From assembly GCA_913031335.1 (NCBI GenBank), contig CAJWGI010000084.1:1-6332 (forward strand): 6,332 nucleotides of DNA. The letters run 5' to 3'. The notes below the pieces were generated by a model. That model had not been told where the DNA came from. It did no database searches and worked only from the letters and a program-made list of their open reading frames with translations. Shown piece by piece: positions 1 through 6,332 of this stretch. This stretch comes from an uncultured Anaerolineales bacterium. Its GTDB lineage: Bacteria; Chloroflexota; Anaerolineae; Anaerolineales; UBA11657. The translations under genes were made by a program, and so were the position numbers. Each line of letters opens with the position of its first letter. Within the stretch, counting starts at the first letter, position 1.

Positions 1-2165
1 TTGTACGGCGTCTATTCGGTGGCGGTCCGGGCGCGGAGGCTGTGTTGGAAACGGCTACAGTTTCTCTGCTGGATGTTGAGCGAAGCGTGGATGGTTCCGG
101 AACGCTCATCTCTATCCAGTCCGGCGATCTGTCCTGGGAAACGACAGGCACGGTGGCGAAAGTGTTGGTACAGGTGGGAGATAGCGTGCGCGCCGGCGAT
201 ATATTACTGGAACTTGACCCATTGAGTGCTCCGCAGAATGTAATTGTGGCGCAGGCAGACTTGATTTCCGCGCGTCAGGATCTCGATGAACTGCTAAACC
301 CTACCGCGCTGCAGATCAGCCAGGCACAGCAGGCCGTTGCAGATGCACAGGAGTCTCTGGACGATCTGCGCGACCCGAGCGCGCTGGCGGTTGCCAACGC
401 GCAGCAGGCGGTGGCTGACGCACAGGAGGCGCTGGAGCGGCTGCAGGATCCGACCGCGCTAGATGTGGCCAATGCGCAGCAAGCGGTGGCCAATGCCCGG
501 GACGTCCTGAGCGACCTTCAGAATCCCAGCGCTGCCCAGATAGCTGCGGCAGAGCAAGGGGTTGCCTCGGCGCGGGACACGCTGCGCGATCAACAGGAGG
601 CGCTGGATGAATTGCTTGACCCGGACATCGACACGCTGCAAGATGCGGTGCGCGACACGGAGTTCGAGTTGGCGGATGCGGAGAAGGATATTGAACTGAC
701 GGACATCGGCAGCGCGACTAGCGCTCTTGAGAACGCGCAGGATGCATTGGAAACCGCCGAGGAAAGACGCTTGAGCGTGCAGAAGGCGCTGGACGCGTGC
801 ACGGTACACAAGGTTGAACAGGAAGATGATCGTGATTACATGCAAATTGCCGTCAGTGAAGAGGTGCTTCACGGTGGTTTTACCTATTTTGAAGGGTCGG
901 TCTATGAGGTTTTTGAAGAGACCGGCGAGACTATGATAGACACCTTCGGCAGCATCGTGACGAAGCAGACCTACCGTGTGTGTGATCCGGACCGGGGTGA
1001 GACCGTGGATGGGGTGGTACGCACCCTTGCTGAAGCGGATGAGGATGTTGTTGCTGCGGAGGACCGTGTGCGCGAGGCTGAGTTGCAACTGGCAAGCACG
1101 CGCATGGGAAACACCACAGCCCTGGATGTGGCCACCGAGGCGCTCCAAGACGCCCGCGAAGCGCTTGATGATGCGTTAGCCGGTGTGGACGCGATCGATC
1201 TCGCCGTGGCGCAAGCAGCCGTGGATGACGCCGCCGGAGAACTGGCGGACGCGGAGGAGCAGCTGGAACTGCTGCTGGACCCGCAGCCAGAGGACGTGGC
1301 GGTGGCAGCCGGCAATCTGGCGGACGCAGAGGAGCAGCTCGAGCAGCTGCTGGATCCGCAGCCGGAGGACGTGGCGGTGGCATCCGGCAATCTGGCGGAC
1401 GCAGAGGAGCAGCTCGAGCAGCTGCTGGACCCGCAGCCGGCCGATGTGGCCGTTGCGGAAGCAATGCTCGCGGATGAGTCGGAGCAGTTGCAGGAATTGC
1501 TGAATGGGCCTAATCCTGACGACGTCGTCGCTGCCGAGGCCAAGGTGATGGCAGTGCAGGCCACATTAGATTCGTTACGTGTGGTAGCGCCGTTTGACGG
1601 GCAGGTGCTGGCGGTCAATTACCTGGTCGGGGATTCCACGGAACAATCAACATCTGCCGTCAAGCTGGCGAACATGGAGCAATTGCGCGTAGAGGTGTCT
1701 GTGGATGAAACCGAGGTTAATGGCATACGTGTTGGACAACCTGCCAATCTCACTTTCGATGCTGTTTTCGGCGTGGAGGTAACCGGAGAGGTCACCCACG
1801 TTGCGCCTTACGGTGAAACGGTGCAGGGGCTGGTGCGTTTCCCCGTCACCGTCACCCTGAAGGAGAATGGCCCGGAGATGCGCCTGGGAATGACCGCATA
1901 CGCAAGAATAATTACGGAGGTGATGCAAGACGCACTGGCCGTACCTATCGATGCGGTGCAATACGATGATGAAGGTGAGTACGTGATGCTTTCCGGTGGG
2001 CCCGGGCGCGAACAGACCCGTGTTGCGGTGGTGAGCGGCGTCATTCAGGACGAAATGGTAGTGGTCAGCGGAGAGCTGCGCGCCGGGCAGCGTGTGGTGA
2101 TCTTCACCCCGCAGCCCACGCAGAGCGGTAGCCCGTTTGGGCCACCAGGGGGTGGCCGGGGATAA
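1..2165 (+). CDS. HlyD/MacA-family efflux adaptor (membrane fusion protein), 5' end missing
   Basis: This is the adaptor of an ABC efflux pump, a family that links an inner-membrane transporter to the outside. The frame is open from base 3 with no stop, so the signal or membrane anchor lies outside the window; the GTG at 42 is probably internal. Bases ~90-225 encode the first half of a biotinyl-lipoyl-like domain (VLVQVGDSVRAGDILLELDP). Bases ~225-1575 form a very long, acidic, Ala/Gln/Asp/Glu-rich helical hairpin with 25-residue repeats in both arms and an insert near the middle. Bases ~1580-1670 return to the lipoyl half (VVAPFDGQVLAVNYLVGD), followed by a beta-barrel (VEVSVDETEVNGIRVGQPAN) and a membrane-proximal domain, ending in a Gly/Pro-rich tail. 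The visible part exceeds 700 residues, whereas MacA-type adaptors are usually about 370-480. The stop lies 32 nt before the likely ATPase start, so the genes appear co-transcribed. The family call is firm; the substrate is unknown. Confidence 0.93.
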   Translation, partial: VRRLFGGGPGAEAVLETATVSLLDVERSVDGSGTLISIQSGDLSWETTGTVAKVLVQVGDSVRAGDILLELDPLSAPQNVIVAQADLISARQDLDELLNPTALQISQAQQAVADAQESLDDLRDPSALAVANAQQAVADAQEALERLQDPTALDVANAQQAVANARDVLSDLQNPSAAQIAAAEQGVASARDTLRDQQEALDELLDPDIDTLQDAVRDTEFELADAEKDIELTDIGSATSALENAQDALETAEERRLSVQKALDACTVHKVEQEDDRDYMQIAVSEEVLHGGFTYFEGSVYEVFEETGETMIDTFGSIVTKQTYRVCDPDRGETVDGVVRTLAEADEDVVAAEDRVREAELQLASTRMGNTTALDVATEALQDAREALDDALAGVDAIDLAVAQAAVDDAAGELADAEEQLELLLDPQPEDVAVAAGNLADAEEQLEQLLDPQPEDVAVASGNLADAEEQLEQLLDPQPADVAVAEAMLADESEQLQELLNGPNPDDVVAAEAKVMAVQATLDSLRVVAPFDGQVLAVNYLVGDSTEQSTSAVKLANMEQLRVEVSVDETEVNGIRVGQPANLTFDAVFGVEVTGEVTHVAPYGETVQGLVRFPVTVTLKENGPEMRLGMTAYARIITEVMQDALAVPIDAVQYDDEGEYVMLSGGPGREQTRVAVVSGVIQDEMVVVSGELRAGQRVVIFTPQPTQSGSPFGPPGGGRG
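291..590 (+). repeat. four tandem 25-residue helical repeats, first hairpin arm of the adaptor
   Basis: Four in-frame 75-base units start at 291, 366, 441 and 516. Each begins with a Leu-x-(Asn/Asp)-Pro break (LLNPTALQ, LRDPSALA, LQDPTALD, LQNPSAAQ) and continues into an Ala/Gln-rich amphipathic helix such as AQQAVADAQESLDD. A degenerate 23-residue unit beginning LSAPQ (about 222-290) precedes them, so the arm may hold five units. The units are clearly related as protein but diverged as DNA, which suggests an older expansion than the array in the second arm. Confidence 0.85.
798..983 (+). other. cysteine-flanked, low-GC insert at the predicted hairpin tip of the adaptor
   Basis: Between the two helical arms lies a segment of different character, rich in Tyr, Phe, Thr and Gly (GGFTYFEGSVYEVFEETGE), which suggests a small beta-containing domain. 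It is bounded by Cys codons at 798-800 (DACTVHK) and 981-983 (YRVCDPD). These are the only two cysteines in the visible adaptor, 61 residues apart. By hand count, bases 811-930 are about 46% GC, against about 71% for bases 361-480 in the first arm. I do not recognise a named domain. A disulfide closing the insert is an inference. Confidence 0.6.
1272..1574 (+). repeat. tandem 25-residue repeats, second hairpin arm; two units nearly identical as DNA
   Basis: Units of 75 bases start at 1272, 1347 and 1422. A fourth, diverged unit of about 26 codons starts at 1497 and runs into the returning lipoyl strand. The consensus begins LLDPQPEDVAVA and ends NLADAEEQLEQ. The units at 1272 and 1347 differ at only three of 75 bases (GAC/GAT, CCA/CCG, GCC/TCC), so they look recently duplicated. 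A degenerate half-unit sharing ELADAEEQLEL lies at about 1197-1271. The Pro-containing break every 25 residues matches the spacing in the first arm. Confidence 0.9.
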
Positions 2166-2185
2166 TCCACCCGTTCGGGAACGTG

Positions 2186-2191
2186 GAAGAA
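2186..2191 (+). promoter_or_regulatory. ribosome binding site deciding the ATPase start
   Basis: The purine run GGAAGA lies six to seven bases before the ATG at 2198. The same frame also offers a GTG at 2183 and an ATG at 2192, but neither has a purine-rich site at a good distance: for 2192 the run abuts the start, and for 2183 only a short GGGA is very close. This favours 2198. The match to the consensus is only moderate. Confidence 0.45.
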
Positions 2192-2197
2192 ATGTTC

Positions 2198-2890
2198 ATG
2201 GATAACGGCTCGGTAATCCGCATCGAGAGCATTAGCAAGCACTACCAGATGGGCGATACCACGGTGCGCGCTCTCGATGGAGTGAATCTCAGCGTCCGTG
2301 CCGGCGAAATGCTCTCGATCATGGGGCCATCTGGTTCAGGGAAATCAACGCTGATGGCTATTTTGGGCTGTCTGGACAAACCCACAGATGGGCGCTACTG
2401 GTTGGACGGGAGCTATGTGGAGGATCTTCGTGACACGCAGCTGGCCTCAATCCGCGGCAAGAAAATCGGTTTTGTCTTTCAGCAGTTCAACTTGCTGGCG
2501 CGCACCAGCGCGCTTGAGAATGTGATGCTTCCGCTTATCTATGCCGGCGTGCGGGGCCACGATAAACGTACTCAGGCCGAGGAAGCATTGGCGCTGGTGG
2601 GGCTCAGCGATCGCATGGACCATGGTCCAAGCGAGCTTTCAGGAGGCCAGCAGCAGCGCGTGGCGATCGCGCGCGCGCTGGTCAACAATCCGGCAATCCT
2701 GCTGGCGGATGAACCCACCGGCGCGCTCGATTCCAAAACGGGAGTGGAATTAATGGATCTTTTCGGGAAACTGCACCGCGAACGCGGCCTGACATTGTGC
2801 GTGGTCACGCACGACCCGGAGGTGGCCGCCCGCACCCCGCGCATCGTTCGCCTACAGGATGGCCGCGTAACCGGAGACGAAACCGAATGA
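2198..2890 (+). CDS. MacB/LolD-type ABC transporter ATP-binding protein
   Basis: This is the cytoplasmic ATPase subunit that powers the neighbouring permease by ATP hydrolysis. From ATG 2198 it is 230 residues, normal for a stand-alone MacB/LolD-type ATPase. All motifs are intact: Walker A GPSGSGKST at about 43-51, Q-loop in FVFQQFNLL (Gln about 95), signature LSGGQQQRVAIARAL from about 147, Walker B ILLADEPTGALD at about 167-178 with catalytic Glu about 172, and the H-loop His about 205 in VVTHDPEVA. The FQQFNLL Q-loop context and LADEPTGALD are typical of the MacB/LolD/FtsE branch of export-type or mechanotransmission ABC systems. It sits between adaptor and permease and shares ATGA with the permease, so the two should be translationally coupled. 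In-frame upstream starts at 2183 and 2192 cannot be excluded. The transported substrate cannot be read from the sequence. Confidence 0.96.
   Translation: MDNGSVIRIESISKHYQMGDTTVRALDGVNLSVRAGEMLSIMGPSGSGKSTLMAILGCLDKPTDGRYWLDGSYVEDLRDTQLASIRGKKIGFVFQQFNLLARTSALENVMLPLIYAGVRGHDKRTQAEEALALVGLSDRMDHGPSELSGGQQQRVAIARALVNNPAILLADEPTGALDSKTGVELMDLFGKLHRERGLTLCVVTHDPEVAARTPRIVRLQDGRVTGDETE
2873..2877 (+). promoter_or_regulatory. ribosome binding site of the permease gene, inside the ATPase gene
   Basis: GGAGA lies inside the end of the ATPase gene, about nine bases before the permease ATG at 2887. Together with the ATGA stop/start overlap at 2887-2890, it supports that start over upstream in-frame codons such as the one at 2797. 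Confidence 0.55.
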
Positions 2891-4110
2891 ACGTTTTTGC
2901 CAATATCCGCGTGGCGCTGCGCGCGCTGGCGACCAACAAATTGCGGTCGGTGCTCACCATGCTGGGCATTGTCATCGGTGTTGCAGCCGTGGTGGCGCTG
3001 ATGGCAATTGGTAACGGTGCGACAGCGTCTATCACCGAGCAAATAGAAGGCATCGGCTCAAATCTTGTGACCGTTTTCCCCGGGAGTTTCGAACATGGCG
3101 GACAGCGTATTCAGGCTGCGTTGACTTACGAGGATTACATGGCGCTGGAGCAGCATGTGGAGCGTGTCAATGCCATTGTGGCCAACGTATCTCAAGGTAT
3201 GCAGCTCACCTATGCTGGTAACACTGTGGATGTACAGGTGACGGCCACCCTGCCTGCCTATCAACAGGTGCGCACCGTGGAAGTGGCGAATGGTCGCTTT
3301 TTCTTGCGCAGCGACGGTGCCAGCCGCGCGCGAGTAGTGGTGCTGGGATCGCAAACTGCTACCGACCTGTTCGCGGGTCTTAACCCGTTGGGGCGCACAA
3401 TTAGGATCGGTGATGTGTTCTTCGAAGTGGTCGGTGTGCTGGAAAGCAAGGGCGGCGGAGGTTTTGGCAATGAGGACGAGATAGCGCTCATCCCGCTGGA
3501 GACTGGGTACACACGTCTATTCGGCAGAAACGCTTTCAGTCACGGCCAACGCAAGGTAAACGATGTGTCCATGTCAGCCGCTACCCCTGAGGACGTGGAA
3601 TGGGTTATGGTGCAGATTGAGCGTATTTTGCGGCAGCGTCATGGGCTGAAGTTGAGCGATGATCTGGATTTCACCGTGTTTAGTCAGAATGCCATCCTGG
3701 AAACGTTTGATGAAATCACCGCCACGCTCACCATCTTCCTCGGCGCGATTGCCGGAATCTCTTTACTAGTTGGCGGCATAGGCATTATGAACATCATGCT
3801 GGTTTCTGTGACTGAGCGAACACGCGAGATAGGGTTGCGAAAGGCGGTGGGGGCGCGGCGCGGCACTATCATGTTTCAGTTCCTGATTGAAACGGTGGTG
3901 CTCAGCCTCATCGGTGGCGTGACTGGCATCGCGCTTGGCTGGGGCATAGCCTACGGAGTGTCTGCTGCCGACCTGGTGCAGGCGGATGTGCAGGCCAACA
4001 CCATCGCCATGGCATTCTTTTTTGCGGCTTTTGTGGGCATCTTTTTCGGCATTTACCCCGCCAGCCGCGCCGCGCGACTCAGCCCGATAGAGGCGCTGCG
4101 CTACGAGTGA
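2887..4110 (+). CDS. MacB/FtsX-family ABC transporter permease
   Basis: This is the membrane subunit of the adaptor-ATPase-permease operon, 407 residues from ATG 2887. It shows the MacB plan. A short cytoplasmic N-terminus (NIRVALRALATNKLRSVLT) precedes TM1 at about 21-43. A large extracytoplasmic MacB-type domain spans about 45-275. Three C-terminal TM segments lie at about 279-301, 335-357 and 373-392. The hallmark cytoplasmic segment TREIGLRKAVGARRG (from about 312) between TM2 and TM3 should contact the ATPase, and the protein ends with the typical YPASRAARLSPIEALRYE. The family consists of dimeric transporters that move substrate outside the membrane by long-range conformational change rather than through a classical pore. 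Unlike E. coli MacB, the ATPase is a separate protein. Drug, peptide, lipid and lipoprotein export are all possible; nothing in the sequence selects one. Confidence 0.95.
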   Translation: MNVFANIRVALRALATNKLRSVLTMLGIVIGVAAVVALMAIGNGATASITEQIEGIGSNLVTVFPGSFEHGGQRIQAALTYEDYMALEQHVERVNAIVANVSQGMQLTYAGNTVDVQVTATLPAYQQVRTVEVANGRFFLRSDGASRARVVVLGSQTATDLFAGLNPLGRTIRIGDVFFEVVGVLESKGGGGFGNEDEIALIPLETGYTRLFGRNAFSHGQRKVNDVSMSAATPEDVEWVMVQIERILRQRHGLKLSDDLDFTVFSQNAILETFDEITATLTIFLGAIAGISLLVGGIGIMNIMLVSVTERTREIGLRKAVGARRGTIMFQFLIETVVLSLIGGVTGIALGWGIAYGVSAADLVQADVQANTIAMAFFFAAFVGIFFGIYPASRAARLSPIEALRYE

Positions 4111-4191
4111 TTGCTCGCGTGTAGCCGGTTGTGTAGCGAGGGAATATGTTGTCATCCACGTTGGAATCTAGCATGAGGAGGAGTTCTTGAA
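4111..4191 (+). promoter_or_regulatory. permease-folD intergenic region with strong folD ribosome binding site
   Basis: This 81-base gap contains AGGAGG at 4176-4181, ten bases before the folD ATG at 4192, a near-consensus Shine-Dalgarno sequence. No convincing -35/-10 pair was found. A short inverted repeat CTCGC (4114-4118) / GCGAG (4136-4140) has a 17-base loop and no T-run, so it is not an intrinsic terminator. Read-through from the transporter operon is possible, and an unseen promoter is equally possible. Confidence 0.6.
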
Positions 4192-5247
4192 ATGACTGCG
4201 GAACTGATTGATGGAGTTGCCATCGCGGGGCGGGTGCGAGCAGATGTAGCTGTCGGAGTGGAGAAGCTGGTTGCTGATACCGGCGTGACGCCCGGATTGG
4301 CGACGGTGCTCGTGGGTGAGAATGCCGCTTCTCAAACCTATGTGCGGGCAAAACGCAAGGCTTGCGCCGAGGTGGGCATCCAATCGTTCGGGCACGAATT
4401 GCCGGCCACGTCCACGCAGCAGGAAGTGGAGGCGTTGGTGCGCGACCTGAACGCGGATGCGCGTGTGCACGGTATCCTGGTGCAGCTGCCGCTCCCTGAC
4501 GGGCTGGACGAGGAGGCCGTGCTGGCGGCTATCAGCATCGAGAAGGATGTGGACGGCTTTCACCCAATCAACATCGGCAAATTGGGTATGAAGGGGCGTG
4601 ATCCGCTCTTCGTGCCCTGCACTCCGGACGGGTGCATGCGCCTACTGGAGGAAGCCGGGGCGCAGTTTTCGGGTGCGAACGCGGTGGTGCTGGGCCGTTC
4701 GAACATTGTCGGCCTGCCGGCCGCTATGCTGCTGCTCAAACGCGACGCCACGCTGACGGTGTGCCATTCGCGCACAAAAGACCTGCCGACAGTCTGTCGC
4801 CGTGCCGATATTCTTATCGCCGCCGTCGGTTGGGGAGAAATGGTGAAGGCTGACTGGGTGAAGCCGGGGGCTCATGTGATTGACGTGGGCATCAATAATA
4901 AATGGTTGGAGCACCCCGCTGACCGCGAGTTCACCTGTGCGGCCAGCGGCGAGATTTTCACCGCGCACCGGCAGGATGAATCGGAGAAGGGCGGTCGCAA
5001 ACGTGCGGGCTATCTGGATGAGAAAAGCGGGGCGGCCTACTCGCGAGAGCACCTTCCGGAAGGGCAATCGGCGGAGGGACTGGTGAAGCTTTTCAGAAAA
5101 TACAAGTTGGTGGGAGATGTCGATTTCGAGGCGGTGAAGGAAGTCGCCGGCCACATTACTCCGGTGCCGGGCGGCGTTGGCCCGATGACAATCGCACAAT
5201 TGCTCAGCAACACGCTGCGCGGGGCGCGAGCAGCCGCGGGAAAATAA
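4192..5247 (+). CDS. folD: bifunctional methylenetetrahydrofolate dehydrogenase / methenyltetrahydrofolate cyclohydrolase, with insert
   Basis: FolD interconverts 5,10-methylene-THF, 5,10-methenyl-THF and 10-formyl-THF in the cytoplasm, supplying one-carbon units for purines and formyl-Met-tRNA, normally with NADP. The catalytic segment is present: Tyr50 and Lys54 in [18 protein letters not shown], matching the conserved Y-x3-[12 protein letters not shown] begins at about residue 92, [13 protein letters not shown] at about 118, the nucleotide-binding loop [14 protein letters not shown] at about 168, [10 protein letters not shown] at about 189, and the C-terminal signature [17 protein letters not shown] at about 322. 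The protein is 351 residues, while most bacterial FolD proteins are about 280-300. The excess is an in-frame insert between VIDVGINN (to about 236) and [16 protein letters not shown] (from about 305). The start is set by AGGAGG ten bases upstream, and an intrinsic terminator follows the stop. Identity is very secure; the effect of the insert is unknown. Confidence 0.97.
   Translation: MTAELIDGVAIAGRVRADVAVGVEKLVADTGVTPGLATVLVGENAASQTYVRAKRKACAEVGIQSFGHELPATSTQQEVEALVRDLNADARVHGILVQLPLPDGLDEEAVLAAISIEKDVDGFHPINIGKLGMKGRDPLFVPCTPDGCMRLLEEAGAQFSGANAVVLGRSNIVGLPAAMLLLKRDATLTVCHSRTKDLPTVCRRADILIAAVGWGEMVKADWVKPGAHVIDVGINNKWLEHPADREFTCAASGEIFTAHRQDESEKGGRKRAGYLDEKSGAAYSREHLPEGQSAEGLVKLFRKYKLVGDVDFEAVKEVAGHITPVPGGVGPMTIAQLLSNTLRGARAAAGK
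4900..5103 (+). other. FolD family-atypical insert, about 60-68 residues
   Basis: Typical FolD proteins pass from the DVGIN strand to the (K/R)(L/V)VGDVDF segment through a short loop. Here the loop spans about residues 237-304 and is highly charged (for example [20 protein letters not shown], then [10 protein letters not shown]). Codon choice in the insert stays GC-rich at third positions, like its surroundings, and both flanks are conserved and in frame. A true coding insert is therefore more likely than a frameshift pair. I do not recognise a domain in it. Confidence 0.7.
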
Positions 5248-5272
5248 TCCCCTCGACCAAACCGATACGCAC

Positions 5273-5304
5273 AGAGCCGCTCATTGGGCGGCTCTTTTTT
5301 TTTT
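5273..5304 (+). terminator. intrinsic terminator of folD
   Basis: A perfect 8-base-pair GC-rich stem, AGAGCCGC (5273-5280) with GCGGCTCT (5288-5295), encloses a 7-base loop and runs into ten consecutive T residues (5295-5304). It begins 26 bases after the folD stop. On the - strand the hairpin is followed by GTGCGTATCG rather than a T-run, so it does not look like a strong intrinsic terminator for the convergent glmS. Confidence 0.95.
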
Positions 5305-5322
5305 AGAATCCGTGAAACGCAG

Positions 5323-6332
5323 TCACTCGACGGTGACGCTTTTGGCGAGGTTGCGCGGCTGGTCCACATCGCAACCGCGCAGCACGGCGATATGGTACGC
5401 CAGCAATTGCAGCGGGATGGTGGTCAGCACCGGGCTGAGCATCCAGGAGCAATCTGGCACCCACAGCACGTGGTCGGCGAGCGCTTCGATGCGCCCATCC
5501 CCATCTGTGGCCACGGCCACTACCGGGCCACCGCGCGCCCGCGCCTGCTGCAACTGGCTGATCATTTTGTCGTACCAGCGCGCTTGCGTGGCGATTGCCA
5601 CCACCGGCATGTCGCGGTCGATGAGCGCAATCGGGCCGTGCTTCATTTCGCCGGCCGGGTACGCCTCTGCGTGAATGTATGAAATCTCCTTCAATTTCAG
5701 CGCGCCTTCATATGCGATTGGCATCTGAATGCCGCGCCCGAGGTAGAGACAATGTTGCATATTCAAAAGTGCGCGGGCGACTTTTTTCGCATGCGGTTCC
5801 CGGTCGAGCAGCGTGCCCACCTGTTGCGGGAGCCGCGCCAGCTCGCTCACCAGTTCGCGCACGCGCTTGTCGTCCAGCTCGCCGCGCAGCTGGCCCAGCA
5901 ATATCGCCAGCAGATATAAATCAACCAACGGTGTGGTGAAGGCTTTTGTGGAGGCCACGCCGATTTCAGGGCCGGCCTGCATGGGGATGCAGCCGGCGGC
6001 CATGCGCATGGCCTGCGAACCGATGACGTTAACGATGCTCCACAGCGTAGCGCCGCGCTCGCGCCCCTCGGCCATGGCTGCCAGCGTGTCGGCGGTTTCG
6101 CCGCTCTGGCTGATGGCCAGCAGCACGGTGTTCTCGTCCATGATCGGGTCGGCGTATCTAAATTCCGAGGCGATGCTCACTTCGACCGGCACGCGCGCGA
6201 GCGCCTCGATGAGCACCTTGCCTACCATTCCGGCGTGCGCCGCCGTGCCACAGGCCGTGATGACAATACGATTGATTTGGCGCGCGGCGGCCTCGGTGAG
6301 TTTCAGATCAGGCAGAAACACCGTGCCAGTGC
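5323..6332 (-). CDS. glmS: glutamine--fructose-6-phosphate aminotransferase (isomerizing), C-terminal part, cut by window edge
   Basis: GlmS makes glucosamine-6-phosphate from fructose-6-phosphate and glutamine, the first step towards UDP-GlcNAc for peptidoglycan and other glycans. The visible ~335 residues cover most of the isomerase half with its two SIS domains. The frame stays open to the right edge, so the N-terminal glutaminase domain and start lie outside; the GTG codon at 6319-6321 is internal. Numbering from that codon, the first SIS domain shows IVITACGTAAHAG (about 19-31) and SQSGETADTLAAM (about 71-83), followed by ASTKAFTTPL. The second has YEGALKLKEISYIHAEAYP and GEMKHGPIALID. 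Glu212 and His228 match the catalytic Glu488 and His504 of the E. coli enzyme. The end DQPRNLAKSVTVE is nearly invariant and carries the catalytic Lys (E. coli Lys603). The gene is convergent with folD, 75 bases apart. Any glmS ribozyme or leader would be outside the window. Confidence 0.97.
   Translation of the reverse strand, partial: TGTVFLPDLKLTEAAARQINRIVITACGTAAHAGMVGKVLIEALARVPVEVSIASEFRYADPIMDENTVLLAISQSGETADTLAAMAEGRERGATLWSIVNVIGSQAMRMAAGCIPMQAGPEIGVASTKAFTTPLVDLYLLAILLGQLRGELDDKRVRELVSELARLPQQVGTLLDREPHAKKVARALLNMQHCLYLGRGIQMPIAYEGALKLKEISYIHAEAYPAGEMKHGPIALIDRDMPVVAIATQARWYDKMISQLQQARARGGPVVAVATDGDGRIEALADHVLWVPDCSWMLSPVLTTIPLQLLAYHIAVLRGCDVDQPRNLAKSVTVE

Noticed and set aside
42..44. 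GTG as the true start of the adaptor gene
   Set aside because: The frame is open back to base 3 and encodes plausible pre-domain sequence (RRLFGGGPGAEAV). Starting at 42 would leave the adaptor without a signal or membrane anchor. The real start is most likely upstream of the window.
291..1574. Tandem 75-bp repeats as a CRISPR or non-coding repeat array
   Set aside because: The units are in frame, contiguous without unique spacers, and translate to coherent helical repeats inside a recognised adaptor.
459..1618. Long - strand open frames opposite the adaptor (e.g. 459-1148, 931-1464, 971-1618)
   Set aside because: They give low-complexity Ser/Ala/Pro/Arg-rich translations that mirror the adaptor repeats, with no recognisable domain. 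They are antisense shadows of a GC-rich repetitive gene.
4114..4140. CTCGC/GCGAG inverted repeat (with GTGTAG direct repeats inside) as terminator or operator
   Set aside because: The stem is only five base pairs with a 17-base loop and no T-run; this could easily occur by chance.
4900..5103. FolD insert as a frameshift or insertion-sequence scar
   Set aside because: Both flanks are conserved and in the same frame, codon use inside matches the gene, and no terminal inverted or target-site direct repeats were seen.
5273..5304. Bidirectional terminator serving both folD and glmS
   Set aside because: The T-run exists only on the + strand side. Reading the - strand, the hairpin is preceded by A residues and followed by mixed sequence.
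5284..5939. + strand open frames opposite glmS (5284-5682, 5312-5674, 5679-5939)
   Set aside because: The - strand frame is unmistakable GlmS with catalytic residues. The + strand translations show no family features and overlap one another in different frames.

Overview
The window carries five protein-coding genes, two of them cut by the window edges. It looks like a bacterial chromosome of fairly high GC with ordinary housekeeping content. The long HlyD-type adaptor built from proline-broken ~25-residue helical repeats, next to a MacB-type ATPase and permease, resembles transporters I associate with Chloroflexota (Anaerolineae-like lineages). That placement is an inference from protein style only. 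No rRNA or other strong taxonomic marker is present.

Left half (1-4110, + strand): a three-gene MacAB-like ABC efflux operon. First comes a periplasmic or extracellular adaptor (HlyD/MacA type, 5' end missing). Next is a cytoplasmic ABC ATPase with all nucleotide-binding motifs, then a four-TM MacB/FtsX-type permease that overlaps the ATPase by an ATGA junction. The adaptor should link the permease to whatever lies outside the membrane. No TolC-type outer-membrane channel is encoded here. The adaptor is unusually long, with 25-residue repeats in both arms of its predicted hairpin and a low-GC, cysteine-flanked insert near the predicted tip.

Right half (4192-6332): folD (one-carbon folate metabolism) follows the permease after 81 nt, has its own strong ribosome binding site and ends at a clear intrinsic terminator. 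The encoded FolD is about 60 residues longer than usual because of an in-frame insert between two conserved motifs. The 3' part of glmS (glucosamine-6-phosphate synthase) lies convergently on the - strand and runs off the right edge. The transporter, FolD and GlmS have no evident shared pathway. FolD may receive read-through from the transporter operon because no terminator is visible between them.

No mobile element, CRISPR array, tRNA or rRNA was seen, and no gene-free stretch exceeds about 80 bases. The points most worth a second look are the adaptor's architecture and the FolD insert. I do not see an obviously new multi-gene system.
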